Shown one piece after another: positions 1-9,338 of a DNA stretch of 64,000 nt. The position numbers and the translations under genes were made by a program. Origin of the DNA: Ktedonobacteria bacterium brp13 (lineage in GTDB: Bacteria; Chloroflexota; Ktedonobacteria; Ktedonobacterales; Ktedonobacteraceae); contig AP024096.1 in NCBI GenBank assembly GCA_015099395.1, positions 5,146,001-5,210,000 on the forward strand, read 5' to 3'. The notes under the pieces were generated by a model. It searched no databases, was not told where the DNA came from, and saw only the letters and a program-made list of their open reading frames with translations. How positions within the stretch are numbered: position 1 is the first letter of the stretch; each line of letters opens with the position of its first letter.

Positions 1-10
1 AACAAGTAAG

Positions 11-61
11 AACGACTTTATTTTGCTTCCACACCTCTTGTGGAAGCAAAATAAAGTCGTT
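11..61. repeat. Perfect 23-bp inverted repeat (hairpin)
   Basis: Arms 11-33 and 39-61 are perfect reverse complements around a 5-base loop (CCTCT). The outer part is AT-rich and the inner part reads GCTTCCACA. There is no T-run beyond that of the arm itself. It could be a bidirectional terminator between the genes on either side, or one end of a small palindromic repeat; the window edge prevents a decision. Confidence 0.75.
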
Positions 62-246
62 CCCCATATCTCTACAGCACGCTCAGGGAAGACGATGAAG
101 GCGTCTCAGTCGTCGATCGCCTGGTAGGCCAGAGTCCAGAAAGAGACGTTCGGTGCATGAGTATGGATACAATATAGTTGGCGTGTGGTTCTCCCTCGAA
201 TGCAGCAAGCTGTTCGTTTCGCTCATGCTTTATTTCTCCGTAAAGG

Positions 247-516
247 TTACTTAGAAAATCTCTGAGCAGCGCGTACCTGAGCCAGGGCCTCCTCTTCTGC
301 GCGGTTCCTCGGTGGTGCGTTCGTCTCAAGCGAACTGAGAAGGTTGCTAGTGACTGCTGCTATCTCGTCAACGGCAGCAAGGAAAGCGGCTTCGTTGGCT
401 TTCGATGGCTTGTTGAAGCCGCTCACCTTGCGCACAAATTGCAATGAGGCTGAACGAATATCATCCTCAGTCACAGGCGGTTCGAAGTTGAAGAGCGGTT
501 TGATATTTCTACACAT
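247..516 (-). CDS. DUF2277 family protein
   Basis: This 89-residue protein opens with MCRNIKPLFNFEPP and carries the VRKVSGF-KPSKANEAAF signature of DUF2277, a small soluble family of unknown function with a conserved CRNI start. The ATG at 516 is chosen over an upstream in-frame start at 582 because GAGGAA lies just upstream at normal spacing and the family begins at this Met. It is followed, in the same direction, by no obvious partner. Function unknown. Confidence 0.85.
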   Translation of the reverse strand: MCRNIKPLFNFEPPVTEDDIRSASLQFVRKVSGFNKPSKANEAAFLAAVDEIAAVTSNLLSSLETNAPPRNRAEEEALAQVRAAQRFSK

Positions 517-589
517 ACATGTTTCCTCGATTGTCAGAGCCACCCGACGTTTACGTTCAGCAACGTAACGTAGCAAATGCACTGACGAT

Positions 590-1156
590 TTACAGTTCTT
601 TTCTATCAGGCTGGTAATAAAGGAGAATGTTACCTGAATGAAACGTCTTTGTTTTTATCAGTTTCAGATGAAGCTTATCATGTATGCCTTCGAATAAAGG
701 TTTGCCGTTGCCTAAAACAACAGGATTCACCATAATCCGCAATTCATCAATCAAGCCAAGATTGATAAAAGATGCCGCAAGGTTGGAACTGCCGAATATT
801 ATCAGGTCTTTGCCCGCTTGTTGTTTTAGTTTCGCGACCTCTTCTGCAATATTTTCTTTCACCAGCCTTGTATTGTGCCATTCAGCCTTTTCCAGCGTCC
901 GTGAAAAAACAATTTTGGAGAAATTATTCATCTTGTCTGCAATGATTGGATCGTTCGTAGTTGCGACTGGAGTTGGCCAGTAACTTTCCATACCCTGATA
1001 AGTCGCGCGTCCAAATAACAGAGCGTCCACTGAACCGAGCTGATCATTAGCAAATTCGTTAAATTCATCATCTACCACATGCCAATCTATCTCTCCGTTT
1101 GGTCCTGCAAAGAAGCCATCCAGAGTAGTCATCATAAAGACAATGGCTTTTCTCAT
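590..1156 (-). CDS. Dihydrofolate reductase-like protein (RibD C-terminal domain)
   Basis: The 188-residue protein starts MRKAIVFMMTTLDGFFAGP and contains DALLFGRATYQGM and DLIIFGSSNLAASF. This is the pattern of stand-alone RibD_C/DHFR-fold proteins, which bind NADPH and reduce an unidentified, probably pterin- or pyrimidine-like, substrate. The ATG at 1156 is preferred because GGAGG lies 5-6 bases upstream; the longer in-frame extension has no such site. It is not a housekeeping DHFR: length and motifs match the YyaP/YwjB-like group. The gene ends 74 bp before the DUF2277 start. Confidence 0.85.
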   Translation of the reverse strand: MRKAIVFMMTTLDGFFAGPNGEIDWHVVDDEFNEFANDQLGSVDALLFGRATYQGMESYWPTPVATTNDPIIADKMNNFSKIVFSRTLEKAEWHNTRLVKENIAEEVAKLKQQAGKDLIIFGSSNLAASFINLGLIDELRIMVNPVVLGNGKPLFEGIHDKLHLKLIKTKTFHSGNILLYYQPDRKEL

Positions 1157-1372
1157 AAAACCTCCATATCTCGTTTTGTATCGCATTAGAGAAATTTCTT
1201 CACCAGTCTATTCTTTTCAGCTGGTCGAAAGTGGCAAACAGCATCTGAAAAACGTCACGACTCCCTGAAGGATATAATGAGATGATCACCGTTTCCTGAA
1301 AAGTGGGTTCTACAGCATGAGCTTATATCGTCTTCAGCATAATTCGTCATTCGAACGTGGAGGAGAGGTAAA

Positions 1373-1741
1373 ATGAAACCCAACATTAATCAGACGACCT
1401 TTGGTTCAATTACCATTGAAGGAACCATCTTTGAACACGATGTGCTCATCAGGCTGAGTGGCCAGGTGGAAAAGCGGAAGAAAAAATTATCGAAGGCTAT
1501 CTATGGTACATCGCACATCCTTTCACTGGCCGAAGCCAAACATGTCTATGAACCAGAGGCAAAACGGCTCATCATCGGTACAGGGCAGGAAGGAAACGTC
1601 AGGCTTTCGGATGAAGCCGCTGATTACTTCAAGCGAAAACAGTGTCGGGTGGATCTTCTACCCACACCCGAGGCAATCCATACCTGGAATGAGGCCGCAG
1701 GTCCAGGTCACATGATTAGCTTGTTCCATGTTACGTGTTGA
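1373..1741 (+). CDS. Mth938-like domain protein (DUF498)
   Basis: The 122-residue protein has the features of the Mth938/NDUFAF3-like fold: FGSITIEG near the N-terminus, YGTSHILSLAEAKH, LIIGTGQEGNVRLSDEA, PTPEAIHTWNEA, and a C-terminal SLFHVTC. A strong GGAGGAG lies before the ATG. Family members are single-domain proteins without a settled biochemical role. Its last codons overlap the end of a decayed reading frame on the opposite strand. Confidence 0.88.
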   Translation: MKPNINQTTFGSITIEGTIFEHDVLIRLSGQVEKRKKKLSKAIYGTSHILSLAEAKHVYEPEAKRLIIGTGQEGNVRLSDEAADYFKRKQCRVDLLPTPEAIHTWNEAAGPGHMISLFHVTC

Positions 1742-1962
1742 ATGTGGGATGGAGAAAGGTCAGCATTGATCATGCTATCCCTTACAGGATGCATGATCAA
1801 TGCAACAACACTGTCTCCAAATTCCTCTTGTAAATTTAAATATATGGCAAATCTATGTGAAATAGAGCATTCATTTACATCATTATCTAAAAGAAATCTA
1901 TCTCGATACCGTACATTTTGTATTTTGCCTTCCACTTCTTGAACTAATGAATATGGCTCCAT
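1708..1962 (-). pseudogene. Remnant of a nuclease-like protein, N-terminal part
   Basis: The 84 codons include FLLDNDVNECSISHRFAIYL. From memory this resembles the start of a bacterial family of uncharacterised, possibly restriction-endonuclease-like, proteins in which it is followed by a conserved VDCEYNR-type segment. That continuation is missing, and the frame runs into the end of the neighbouring gene. I read it as the surviving 5' end of a deleted gene. The family assignment is inference from pattern memory only. Confidence 0.4.
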
Positions 1963-2099
1963 AAATCCTTCTTATCCTACTGTTGTTGATGAAATCACAG
2001 CCTTTTGTTAATATACTTGTACAGAAGTAATAAGGGTACCTAAAAAGAATTAAATATACTGTATCAATTATGATAGAAACCGCCATTAAAGGAATAGTA

Positions 2100-4292
2100 A
2101 TGAGTGACGACGAACAGCAAACACCGCAGCCACCACAGCCTCAGCAGCCACCATATCAAGGCTGGTCATATGATCAGCAACAGCCAGCGGTGCCACCACC
2201 TATCGGTCCACCACTGTCTAACCGGCTTTCACAACATCCTCATCCGCCTTCAGCAGGGTCTCAGTTTGGGCAACCGGCTGCTTACTCTCAAGCTGATACA
2301 TATGATCCTAATATGACCATGAATATGGGCGATTCTCTTGGCTATACTCAAGGACTGCAATATAACTCTTTTAATATAGCGCAGCCTTCTCAATCCATAC
2401 CACGGCTACGCCAGGAGCGTTTACAACAGTTACGCAAGGAACGCGTACGCCGCCAATCACAGCAGCTGTCCGGGAACGTTTCTACACCTGCCTCAGTCAA
2501 TGAGAAACTTAACAAGCTTGTGCGCTCTCCTCAACTCCCAGGAGGAGCCATTACCCCTGTGAGGACTTCTACTGCGGCACCCGCTTCGTATTCTGCAGCC
2601 CCACCGCCCGCTGTAAAGGCTCCAGTTGCAGCCGCAACAGCCCAGGATACAGCATCATTCCAGCGTGTGAGGATGGGGCGTGTCTCATCTTTGATCAGTG
2701 CCGCTTTTATGGCCAGTAGTGTTCTAGGACTGGTGCAGACATTTCTTTTTACTTATATTTTTGGTAGATATGCAACGGGAGATGCTTATTTACAGGCTTA
2801 TATCATCCCAAACCTGATCTACACAGTCATTGCAGGAGGTGCACTCAGTTCCGCGTTTATTCCTGTATTTACCATGTATGCAGATAAAAATAAAGATGAG
2901 AAAACGGCCTGGCATGTTGCGAGTAGTGCACTGAATCTCTCTTGCATGATTATGATTCTTCTCGCAATCATCATGATATTTCTGGCCCCCGTACTTGTAC
3001 CACTGTACAGCAACTCCAAAGAGGTTCCTCTTATTGTGACCCTGACACGCATTATGCTCATACAAGCAGTTGTGCTTGGGTCTGGGGTCATTGTTGGAGC
3101 GATACTGAATACGAAACAGGATTTTACGCGCACTGCACTTGGTACTGTCCTCTATAATGTAGGCCTGATCCTTGGCCTGATCCCTGGTTTTTTTCTCACC
3201 TTTCATTCGCAGACAACCGATCCCTCTACTGCGGCTGTTTACATAGCCACATGGGGTGTTGTCCTGGGTGCAATATTGCAGGTAGGTGTACAAATTCCCG
3301 GTCTATTTAAGATCGATATGCACTATACCTTTGTGTTTGACTGGAAACATCCCGGCGTGCGCCAGATTGTACGTCAGATGATTCCGCGTGCAATCAATGC
3401 CATGATGCTCTCGTTCAGCACCGCCGTGGATCGCTATCTGCTCTCATTTCTCACTGGAGGTATACTCAATTCGTACCTGCAAGCTTTTTCCATTATGGTT
3501 ATGCCAATTACACTCTTTGGTTCGTCCGTCTCTACAGCTGCCTTTCCAACTCTTGCCAGCTACGCGGCCAAAGGACGTTTTGAACGAGTGCGCAACATCA
3601 TCATGGAGACACTGCGTAACATTCTGTTTCTGATTATACCTTCGAGTATTGGGTTAGTAGTTCTGGCATTCCCCATCGCGCAATCACTGCTAGAACACGG
3701 GAATTTTGATTTAGTTGCGACACAATACTCTTCCGTTGTGCTGATCTTTTTTGCCGTAGGTGTACCGGCTCAGGCAGCCATAGAGATTCTCACGCGCTCC
3801 TTCTACGCCTTGCAAGACAGTAAGACACCCGTCACAATTAGCGTACTCCAGTTTGTCATAAAAATTGCCCTGAGCCTGATTCTGATCAATCTGGCGGTCT
3901 TTGGTGTACAGTGGGGTATGGGGGCACTGGCACTGTCTACGTCTATTGCAGCCACACTTGAGGCACTGGCACTTTTTTTCCTGCTTTCTCAACGCCTGAA
4001 AGGCTTTGAACTCCAACCCTTTATGTACTTTGTCGGACGTGTCCTGCTGGCATCAGGCGCAATGGCAGTTGTCCTGTTATTACTACGCACAATCCTTGAC
4101 CATATGATTGATACCACCAGCATGCCTAGATTGGCTATCGGTGGCATTTTCCTGGCGCTCTTTAAACTGCTCCTTGAACTGGGATTGGGTTCGTCGGTAT
4201 TTTTGGTAGCCGCACGCTTGCTCAAAATGGAGGAGATGAATACCGGTCTGGTACGCCGTGTGCTGAATCTTCTAAAGGTTCCCTGGCTATAA
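2100..4292 (+). CDS. murJ: Lipid II flippase MurJ with long disordered N-terminus
   Basis: The 730-residue protein is a MurJ/MviN-family MOP-superfamily flippase that would move lipid II across the plasma membrane for peptidoglycan synthesis. Residues about 1-200 are soluble, Pro/Gln/Ser-rich and low complexity, then Arg-rich (RLRQERLQQLRKERVRRQ). The membrane part begins near SLISAAFMASSVLGLVQTFL and continues with typical MurJ segments (GGALSSAFIPVF, STAVDRYLLSFL, RSFYALQDSKTPV). The ATG at 2100 has AAAGGA upstream; an in-frame ATG at 2070 does not. The usual length is about 500-550, so the N-terminal extension is notable. Confidence 0.92.
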   Translation: MSDDEQQTPQPPQPQQPPYQGWSYDQQQPAVPPPIGPPLSNRLSQHPHPPSAGSQFGQPAAYSQADTYDPNMTMNMGDSLGYTQGLQYNSFNIAQPSQSIPRLRQERLQQLRKERVRRQSQQLSGNVSTPASVNEKLNKLVRSPQLPGGAITPVRTSTAAPASYSAAPPPAVKAPVAAATAQDTASFQRVRMGRVSSLISAAFMASSVLGLVQTFLFTYIFGRYATGDAYLQAYIIPNLIYTVIAGGALSSAFIPVFTMYADKNKDEKTAWHVASSALNLSCMIMILLAIIMIFLAPVLVPLYSNSKEVPLIVTLTRIMLIQAVVLGSGVIVGAILNTKQDFTRTALGTVLYNVGLILGLIPGFFLTFHSQTTDPSTAAVYIATWGVVLGAILQVGVQIPGLFKIDMHYTFVFDWKHPGVRQIVRQMIPRAINAMMLSFSTAVDRYLLSFLTGGILNSYLQAFSIMVMPITLFGSSVSTAAFPTLASYAAKGRFERVRNIIMETLRNILFLIIPSSIGLVVLAFPIAQSLLEHGNFDLVATQYSSVVLIFFAVGVPAQAAIEILTRSFYALQDSKTPVTISVLQFVIKIALSLILINLAVFGVQWGMGALALSTSIAATLEALALFFLLSQRLKGFELQPFMYFVGRVLLASGAMAVVLLLLRTILDHMIDTTSMPRLAIGGIFLALFKLLLELGLGSSVFLVAARLLKMEEMNTGLVRRVLNLLKVPWL

Positions 4293-4368
4293 ATCAGGAA
4301 TACAGCTACATTAAGGTGAACTACCATGCTTCTAACCAGAAGAGTATACTCTTTGTTAGAAGCATGGG

Positions 4369-6426
4369 TCAGTTTAACAAAATTTCAATGCCATTAATTT
4401 GTGCGTTATCACGAATAGTAACAAAGTCGATGCTTATCTGACCAGAGCTTGAAGCGATTGTGGTAAATGTTTCGACAACTGCAGTATCGCTAGCGCCAGC
4501 GGCAACAAAAATATCAAAGTTGCTCAAGACCTGGCTATTATTGAGCGTCACATCGAAGACACGTTTACCTGCTTGTGCCCAATATGTTTCTGCAAAATGA
4601 AGACGCACCGTATAGGATGCATTTGGTACTAAACCTGGGATAACATAAAAGAAATCAGACCCACAACGAGATGATTGATAGACGGATTGCGGTGCAGGAT
4701 CGCTTACGTTACTGGTATTGATGGGACTATTACCCCCTTCGCAAGGATTAGCGCCATTATAATATTCATCACTTGAATACAGTCCGCTGCCACTTCCACC
4801 TGCTTGAATACGCACAACGCTTGCGCCTGCAGGCGTAGAAGTCGCTGTTGGAGCCGCAGGTGTCGATGATCCCTGACCAGGATTTGATGGCGGCGTGGGT
4901 GCCTGGGATGCCCGACCCACAGTAGACGGTGTACCCGATTGAACAGGTGCGGGAGTGTTGCTAACACCAGGAGTGGCTGGGGGAGTGGAAATTACAGTTG
5001 AAGCGGTCGGTTGTGACGAGGTATGCACTTTTTTCGTCACTGGAGTCGCCGTTAATGGAGCAACTGGACTTGAAGACTGATGAAAAAAAGTACTTGTAGC
5101 GTGAGTAGATGGAACCTGAGTGATAATCACGCCAGCATTCCTTGAAGAATTAAGCACGAACGTTGTGATTAAACTTCCTACCAGAAGAAGCACTATCAGT
5201 ATAGAGACCCAGAACAGCACGGTGTTCTTCTTACGTCGCCACGCAGATCCAGATAGTTTTATGTCTGGATCAGTTGATTGAGGAAGAATATGCCCCGGTA
5301 GAGAATCTGATAAGGCTTGCGATGATGATACATGTTTAGAGGTAGAGATTTCGGTAAAGATTGCACTATCGATGTCGGTAAGGGGTAAAGGAGTTACAGG
5401 GCCGTTGATACGTGCCAAAACAGGATCAGAGACGCGGAAATTGGCAGAAGAGCGAGAGCTCTGCTCTCGTTGATCCTTAGAGATAGATAAAGCGGCAGAA
5501 GAAGCGCTACCTGGTTGGGATGGATTGTCTGGAGAATGAGATGGAGGATTGAGAGAGGGAAGGTTAAAAGTGGCAGATGGGTCAGTGATAAGGGAGGATA
5601 TCGAGGATTGCCTGGCAGCAAATACATCGAGTGCCTTCACAAAGGCAGCTACATCAGGATAGCGATTATCCGGCTCTTTCTCCAATGCCTTCAAAATAGC
5701 AATCTCGACAGACATTGGCAGATTGGAAACAATAGAGGTAGGTCGTGGTGGTTGTTCAGTTGCATGACGCCCCCACATCGCAGAGAAACTCGAAGCTTCA
5801 AAAAGCGATTTACCAGTTATCAATTCATAAGCGAGACAGGCCAGAGCATACTGATCGCTGCGATAATCGAGTTTACCCATGAACTGTTCGGGAGCCATGT
5901 AGCGGGTAGCATAAAGATCTGATTTGTACTCAAGTTTTGCAAGATCAACGATAGGAGCGAGAGTAAAGTCGGTAAGTCGAACGTCACCATTGGGATCATA
6001 CAGAATATTTTCAGGCTTCATCGCGCCATGCAGGATCTGGTGCTCATGTACATAGCTGAGGGCCTGTCCAACCTGAATAACAATGCGTAATGCTTCAGGC
6101 CAGTCCATGTGCTTATTCTCTGTAAATATGTTTAAACGAGAACGGAGTGAGCCATGAGCCATATATTCAGTGACAATGTAGAGCTGTTTTTCGTCGATAG
6201 CACTATCAAGAACAGGAACAATACGTGGATTGCTAAGCATAGAAAGCGCCTTGAAGCGAGCCTGATATTTCTCTTGTTCATAATCAGCATTCAGGCATCC
6301 TTCATCAAACACCTTAATGACTACAGAATGTTGCATATCTTGCGACGAATAAGCCCGGTAGGTCGACTGCAGCTTTTTACTGCCAAGCTGTTTTTCCAGG
6401 TGATACTTAGAAATCTTTTCTAACAT
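4369..6426 (-). CDS. Receptor-like pseudokinase with malectin domain
   Basis: The 685-residue protein has a Ser/Thr-kinase-like domain (about 7-265), a Ser-rich linker, one membrane helix (about 398-424), a Thr/Ser/Pro-rich stalk (about 425-534) and a C-terminal malectin-like carbohydrate-binding domain (about 535-685; RLHFAETYW, GKRVFDVTLN, FDI, INGIEIL). The ATP-binding Lys is kept (VVIK, K38). The catalytic HRD motif reads H133-G-A135, so the catalytic Asp is absent; DFG reads DFT (D153 kept) and the glycine loop is degenerate. APE is present. This suggests a signalling or scaffolding pseudokinase that senses sugars outside the cell. The start at 6426 is chosen because the family begins near EKISKYHLEKQLG; no good ribosome site is seen for either candidate. 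Confidence 0.87.
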   Translation of the reverse strand: MLEKISKYHLEKQLGSKKLQSTYRAYSSQDMQHSVVIKVFDEGCLNADYEQEKYQARFKALSMLSNPRIVPVLDSAIDEKQLYIVTEYMAHGSLRSRLNIFTENKHMDWPEALRIVIQVGQALSYVHEHQILHGAMKPENILYDPNGDVRLTDFTLAPIVDLAKLEYKSDLYATRYMAPEQFMGKLDYRSDQYALACLAYELITGKSLFEASSFSAMWGRHATEQPPRPTSIVSNLPMSVEIAILKALEKEPDNRYPDVAAFVKALDVFAARQSSISSLITDPSATFNLPSLNPPSHSPDNPSQPGSASSAALSISKDQREQSSRSSANFRVSDPVLARINGPVTPLPLTDIDSAIFTEISTSKHVSSSQALSDSLPGHILPQSTDPDIKLSGSAWRRKKNTVLFWVSILIVLLLVGSLITTFVLNSSRNAGVIITQVPSTHATSTFFHQSSSPVAPLTATPVTKKVHTSSQPTASTVISTPPATPGVSNTPAPVQSGTPSTVGRASQAPTPPSNPGQGSSTPAAPTATSTPAGASVVRIQAGGSGSGLYSSDEYYNGANPCEGGNSPINTSNVSDPAPQSVYQSSRCGSDFFYVIPGLVPNASYTVRLHFAETYWAQAGKRVFDVTLNNSQVLSNFDIFVAAGASDTAVVETFTTIASSSGQISIDFVTIRDNAQINGIEILLN

Positions 6427-6780
6427 ACAAATTATCCAGATTGAAATATGTGAACATGACAACAGTACTGAAAAGGTGCATTCGCTCTATTGAATATAAG
6501 ACACATAGCATCAGACACCAGAAAAAGATCAGCGAGCAATAAAAAATCTGTTCGCTGACTTGATAGCCTATTTCCTCGTATAATTATAATCTTACGCTTC
6601 CCTATCAACTATACTCAATTTATATATATAATATTTACGGCAATTAGATCAATATACTAGCCCAAATGGATATAGACCCAGGGTACGTATAAAAGCCTAG
6701 ATAAGCAGGCATTTGGATAAAATAAGTACGCATTGCAACTAAAAAGCACCTTGCGGACATGGACCTTGTTGATCACCAAC
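6427..6780. other. Gene-free AT-rich stretch
   Basis: About 350 bases between the pseudokinase start and the mutS remnant. No credible reading frame, tRNA or hairpin with a T-run was seen. It presumably holds the promoter of the leftward pseudokinase gene, but no clear -35/-10 pair stands out. Confidence 0.5.
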
Positions 6781-7277
6781 TTAACATGCGGAATCTGGAG
6801 AGGTAGCACGTGGAGAGAACTCGGCTTGATAGTTGACAGGCAGACCTTCCAATTGCATAATCTTCAGGGCATTCGTTGTAGGGCTTGGACCCTCACGTAA
6901 TTTGTAGTCAAAGACCATACGCCCATCAATGATATCTTCGCGAAAGTGATAGTTCTTGAGCTGCGGCAGCGTCTCAGAGAGTCTCACCAATTCAAGATCA
7001 TGGGTTGAGATCGCTGTGGACGCCATATGCAGGTACAAAGGGAATAGTCTCCCAATCTAATTGTATGCGGGCTATTTGCGCATTTTTGATCTGTTATAAG
7101 GTTTTATACCTGGTGAAGCTCTCATCTACTTTGCTGTGGTAGCGTGACACTATAAAAAAGAGCGATCAATTTGACTAGCCAGAATTGCCGACTGCGCTGC
7201 CCCAGCACATCCATGCGTCGCTGTACCCGCTCCACCTGTCCTTTAAGCGAGGCGAGACGTTCTTGCTTCTTACTCAT
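6781..7277 (-). pseudogene. MutS-family gene with its middle deleted
   Basis: Two leftward pieces of one gene survive. At 7122-7277 a 51-codon frame begins MSKKQERLASLKGQVERVQ and runs into LVKLIALFYSV, like the coiled and membrane-near N-terminus of MutS-related ATPases. At 6781-7038 the C-terminus remains: STHDLELVRLSETLP, FDYKLREGPSPTTNALKIM, LEGLPV, typical of the end of the MutS ATPase domain. Walker A and B are missing, so several hundred codons have been lost. It cannot encode an active ATPase. Confidence 0.75.
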
Positions 7278-7368
7278 GATGATCAATATCCTTCTTTCTC
7301 ATCCTTTGTCGGTCCATCTTCTCTGCTCAAGTTCTTGTCGAAAGTCTGAACGAAGAGAGCGCTCCTGC

Positions 7369-7418
7369 AATAAAGGCTGCTACGCACCGCAAATAAGCGG
7401 TGTGCAACAGCCTTTATT
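7369..7418. repeat. Imperfect hairpin between mutS remnant and hsdM
   Basis: The outer arms AATAAAGGCTG (7369-7379) and CAGCCTTTATT (7408-7418) are perfect complements. Inner GCACCGC and GCGGTGTGC pair with a bulge. It lies just downstream of the leftward hsdM stop and probably serves as its terminator. Confidence 0.55.
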
Positions 7419-7497
7419 ATCAAGCTTACAGCAATCTTTTCACGAGAAGTATACCGATAGAACAGCAATAAATCCGCATAAAGCGCTATAGCGTTCG

Positions 7498-9027
7498 TTA
7501 GAGGTAAAGAGGTTCTGAATTTCTACGAGACTTGCCACCCAGGTCCTCTGCGATAGCCATAAATTGTTCTAATGCATTCTGCAAATCTTCGACGATACTG
7601 GCGGCGATCTCGGCTGGTGGCGGAAGGTTATCGGTCCCCTCCAGACTCTGGTCACGTAGCCAGAAAAGATCCAGGCTGAGTTTATCGCGCTTACTGAGCT
7701 CTTCGTAGCTGAAACAGCGGAAACGCTCGCTCTCGTGCCTCTGACGTCGATTGGCAGGGTTATAGCAGGCGATGAAGTCCGCTAGATCTTCTTCTTTCAA
7801 TGGATTGGTGCGTAGCGTAAAGTTCATATTGGTACGCAGATCATAGATCCAGAGCTGTTCAGTCTGCGCATTGAAGCTGGCCTGGCGCTTATCAAAAAAG
7901 AGTACGTTCGCTTTGACGCCCTGGGCATAGAAGATGCCTGTTGGCAAGCGTAACATCGTATGCACATCGCAGTTCTGTAACAGGTTACGACGAATAGTCT
8001 CGCCAGCACCACCCTCAAAGAGGACGTTGTCTGGCACAACAACGGCTGCTCTTCCATTCGTTTTGAGCAATTTATAGATATGCTGTACGAAGTTCAACTG
8101 CTTATTGCTCGTTGTGGCCCAGAAATCATCGCGACTGACGTTTGCGGCTTCACGTTCACCGGGACCATCGCCGTTCTTGCCATTCTTCTTGCCGCTACCA
8201 GGACCCAGACTCAGGCTACTCTTGCGTCCAAAGGGTGGATTGGATAGCACGATATCGAAGTGCTCGCTCGGTTTGGCACGCAGGCTATCGACGACATGGA
8301 TCGATGGCTCCAGTGCATTCTCATCACCAATACCATGCAGGAACATATTCATGACACAGAGTCGCGCGGTACTATCAACGATCTCCCAGCCCTGAAACGC
8401 ATCGTTCTTTAAGAACCGACTCGCTTCACGATCCATATCGGGATGCTGGGCAGAGATGTAATCATGAGCCGCTAATAAGAAGCCCCCTGTTCCGCAGGCA
8501 GGATCGCAGATCGTTTGCATCGTCGAAGGCTGCATAACCTCAACAATGGCTCTGATCAGTTCACGCGGAGTAAAATATTGACCGGCACCACTCTTGGTAT
8601 CTTCGGCATTCTTCTCCAGTAGACCTTCATAGGCATCGCCCTTAACGTCGGCCTCCAGATTGAGCCAGTTAATACCACCGATGAGATCGACAATTAAACG
8701 CCGTAGATGGGCCGGGTTCTGGATCTTATTAATGGCTTTGCGAAAAATAACACCCAGCATCCCTTCTTCCCTGCCCAGTTTCTCCAGCACAAGCCGATAG
8801 TGGCTCTCCAGCGCATCACCATCTTTTGCGCAGAGGCTTTGCCAGTTTAAGTCCTTTGGAATGCGCGGCGCTTCGTCTGGTTGCAACAACTCCTGTTCAT
8901 CAGCCATCTTGAGAAAGAGTAGATAGGTAAGTTGCTCAACGTAATCGCCATAGGACATGCCATCATCGCGCAAAATATTACAATAATTCCAGAGCTTCTG
9001 AACAATATATTGTGTATGGGTGCTCAT
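7498..9027 (-). CDS. hsdM: Type I restriction-modification DNA methyltransferase subunit HsdM
   Basis: The 509-residue protein is the modification subunit that, with HsdS, methylates adenine at the recognition site. It has the HsdM N-terminal helical domain (LWNYCNILRDDGMSYGDYV), the SAM-binding motif ICDPACGTGGFLLAA and the catalytic LSNPPFG. Length and motif order are normal. The gene is unusual in being placed after the Septu-like pair, not beside hsdS, and it has its own upstream control region with tandem repeats. AAAGGA lies about 12 bases before the ATG. Confidence 0.95.
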   Translation of the reverse strand: MSTHTQYIVQKLWNYCNILRDDGMSYGDYVEQLTYLLFLKMADEQELLQPDEAPRIPKDLNWQSLCAKDGDALESHYRLVLEKLGREEGMLGVIFRKAINKIQNPAHLRRLIVDLIGGINWLNLEADVKGDAYEGLLEKNAEDTKSGAGQYFTPRELIRAIVEVMQPSTMQTICDPACGTGGFLLAAHDYISAQHPDMDREASRFLKNDAFQGWEIVDSTARLCVMNMFLHGIGDENALEPSIHVVDSLRAKPSEHFDIVLSNPPFGRKSSLSLGPGSGKKNGKNGDGPGEREAANVSRDDFWATTSNKQLNFVQHIYKLLKTNGRAAVVVPDNVLFEGGAGETIRRNLLQNCDVHTMLRLPTGIFYAQGVKANVLFFDKRQASFNAQTEQLWIYDLRTNMNFTLRTNPLKEEDLADFIACYNPANRRQRHESERFRCFSYEELSKRDKLSLDLFWLRDQSLEGTDNLPPPAEIAASIVEDLQNALEQFMAIAEDLGGKSRRNSEPLYL

Positions 9028-9110
9028 AACAGATAAGAAATCCTTTCTCCCTACCTCTCAATTTCCACCATCCCTCAATAAAAGAACCGAAAGTTTCACG
9101 TTTTTTTGTT

Positions 9111-9230
9111 AACTTTGTTCAATTATGATGAACTTTCATCAACTGTACATAACTTTGTTCAATTATCATGAACTTTTATCAACTATACATAACTTGACTT
9201 AATTATGCACTACTTTTGATGAAAAATACC
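9111..9230. repeat. 40-bp tandem repeats upstream of hsdM (operator-like)
   Basis: Copies at 9111-9150 and 9151-9190 match at all but about three positions. A third, degenerate copy (AACTTGACTTAATTATGCAC...) covers 9191-9230. Each full copy contains GATGAACTTTCATC-like or ATGAACTTTTATCA dyads. They sit 84 bases and more before the hsdM start, so they are likely regulator-binding iterons that control hsdM separately from the hsdRS transcript. The role is inferred. Confidence 0.7.
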
Positions 9231-9338
9231 AGGAGAAAGGACTATGAGCCACCCCAGGCTGAGAAGGTACTTACCTCTCAACCAACAATTATTTCGATTG
9301 CTCTATTTTAGAACATGTATCCTATCATATGCACATAG

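Noticed and set aside
9111..9230. CRISPR array or replication origin iterons
   Set aside because: No spacers, no cas genes, and no rep or dnaA gene nearby; an operator role fits better.
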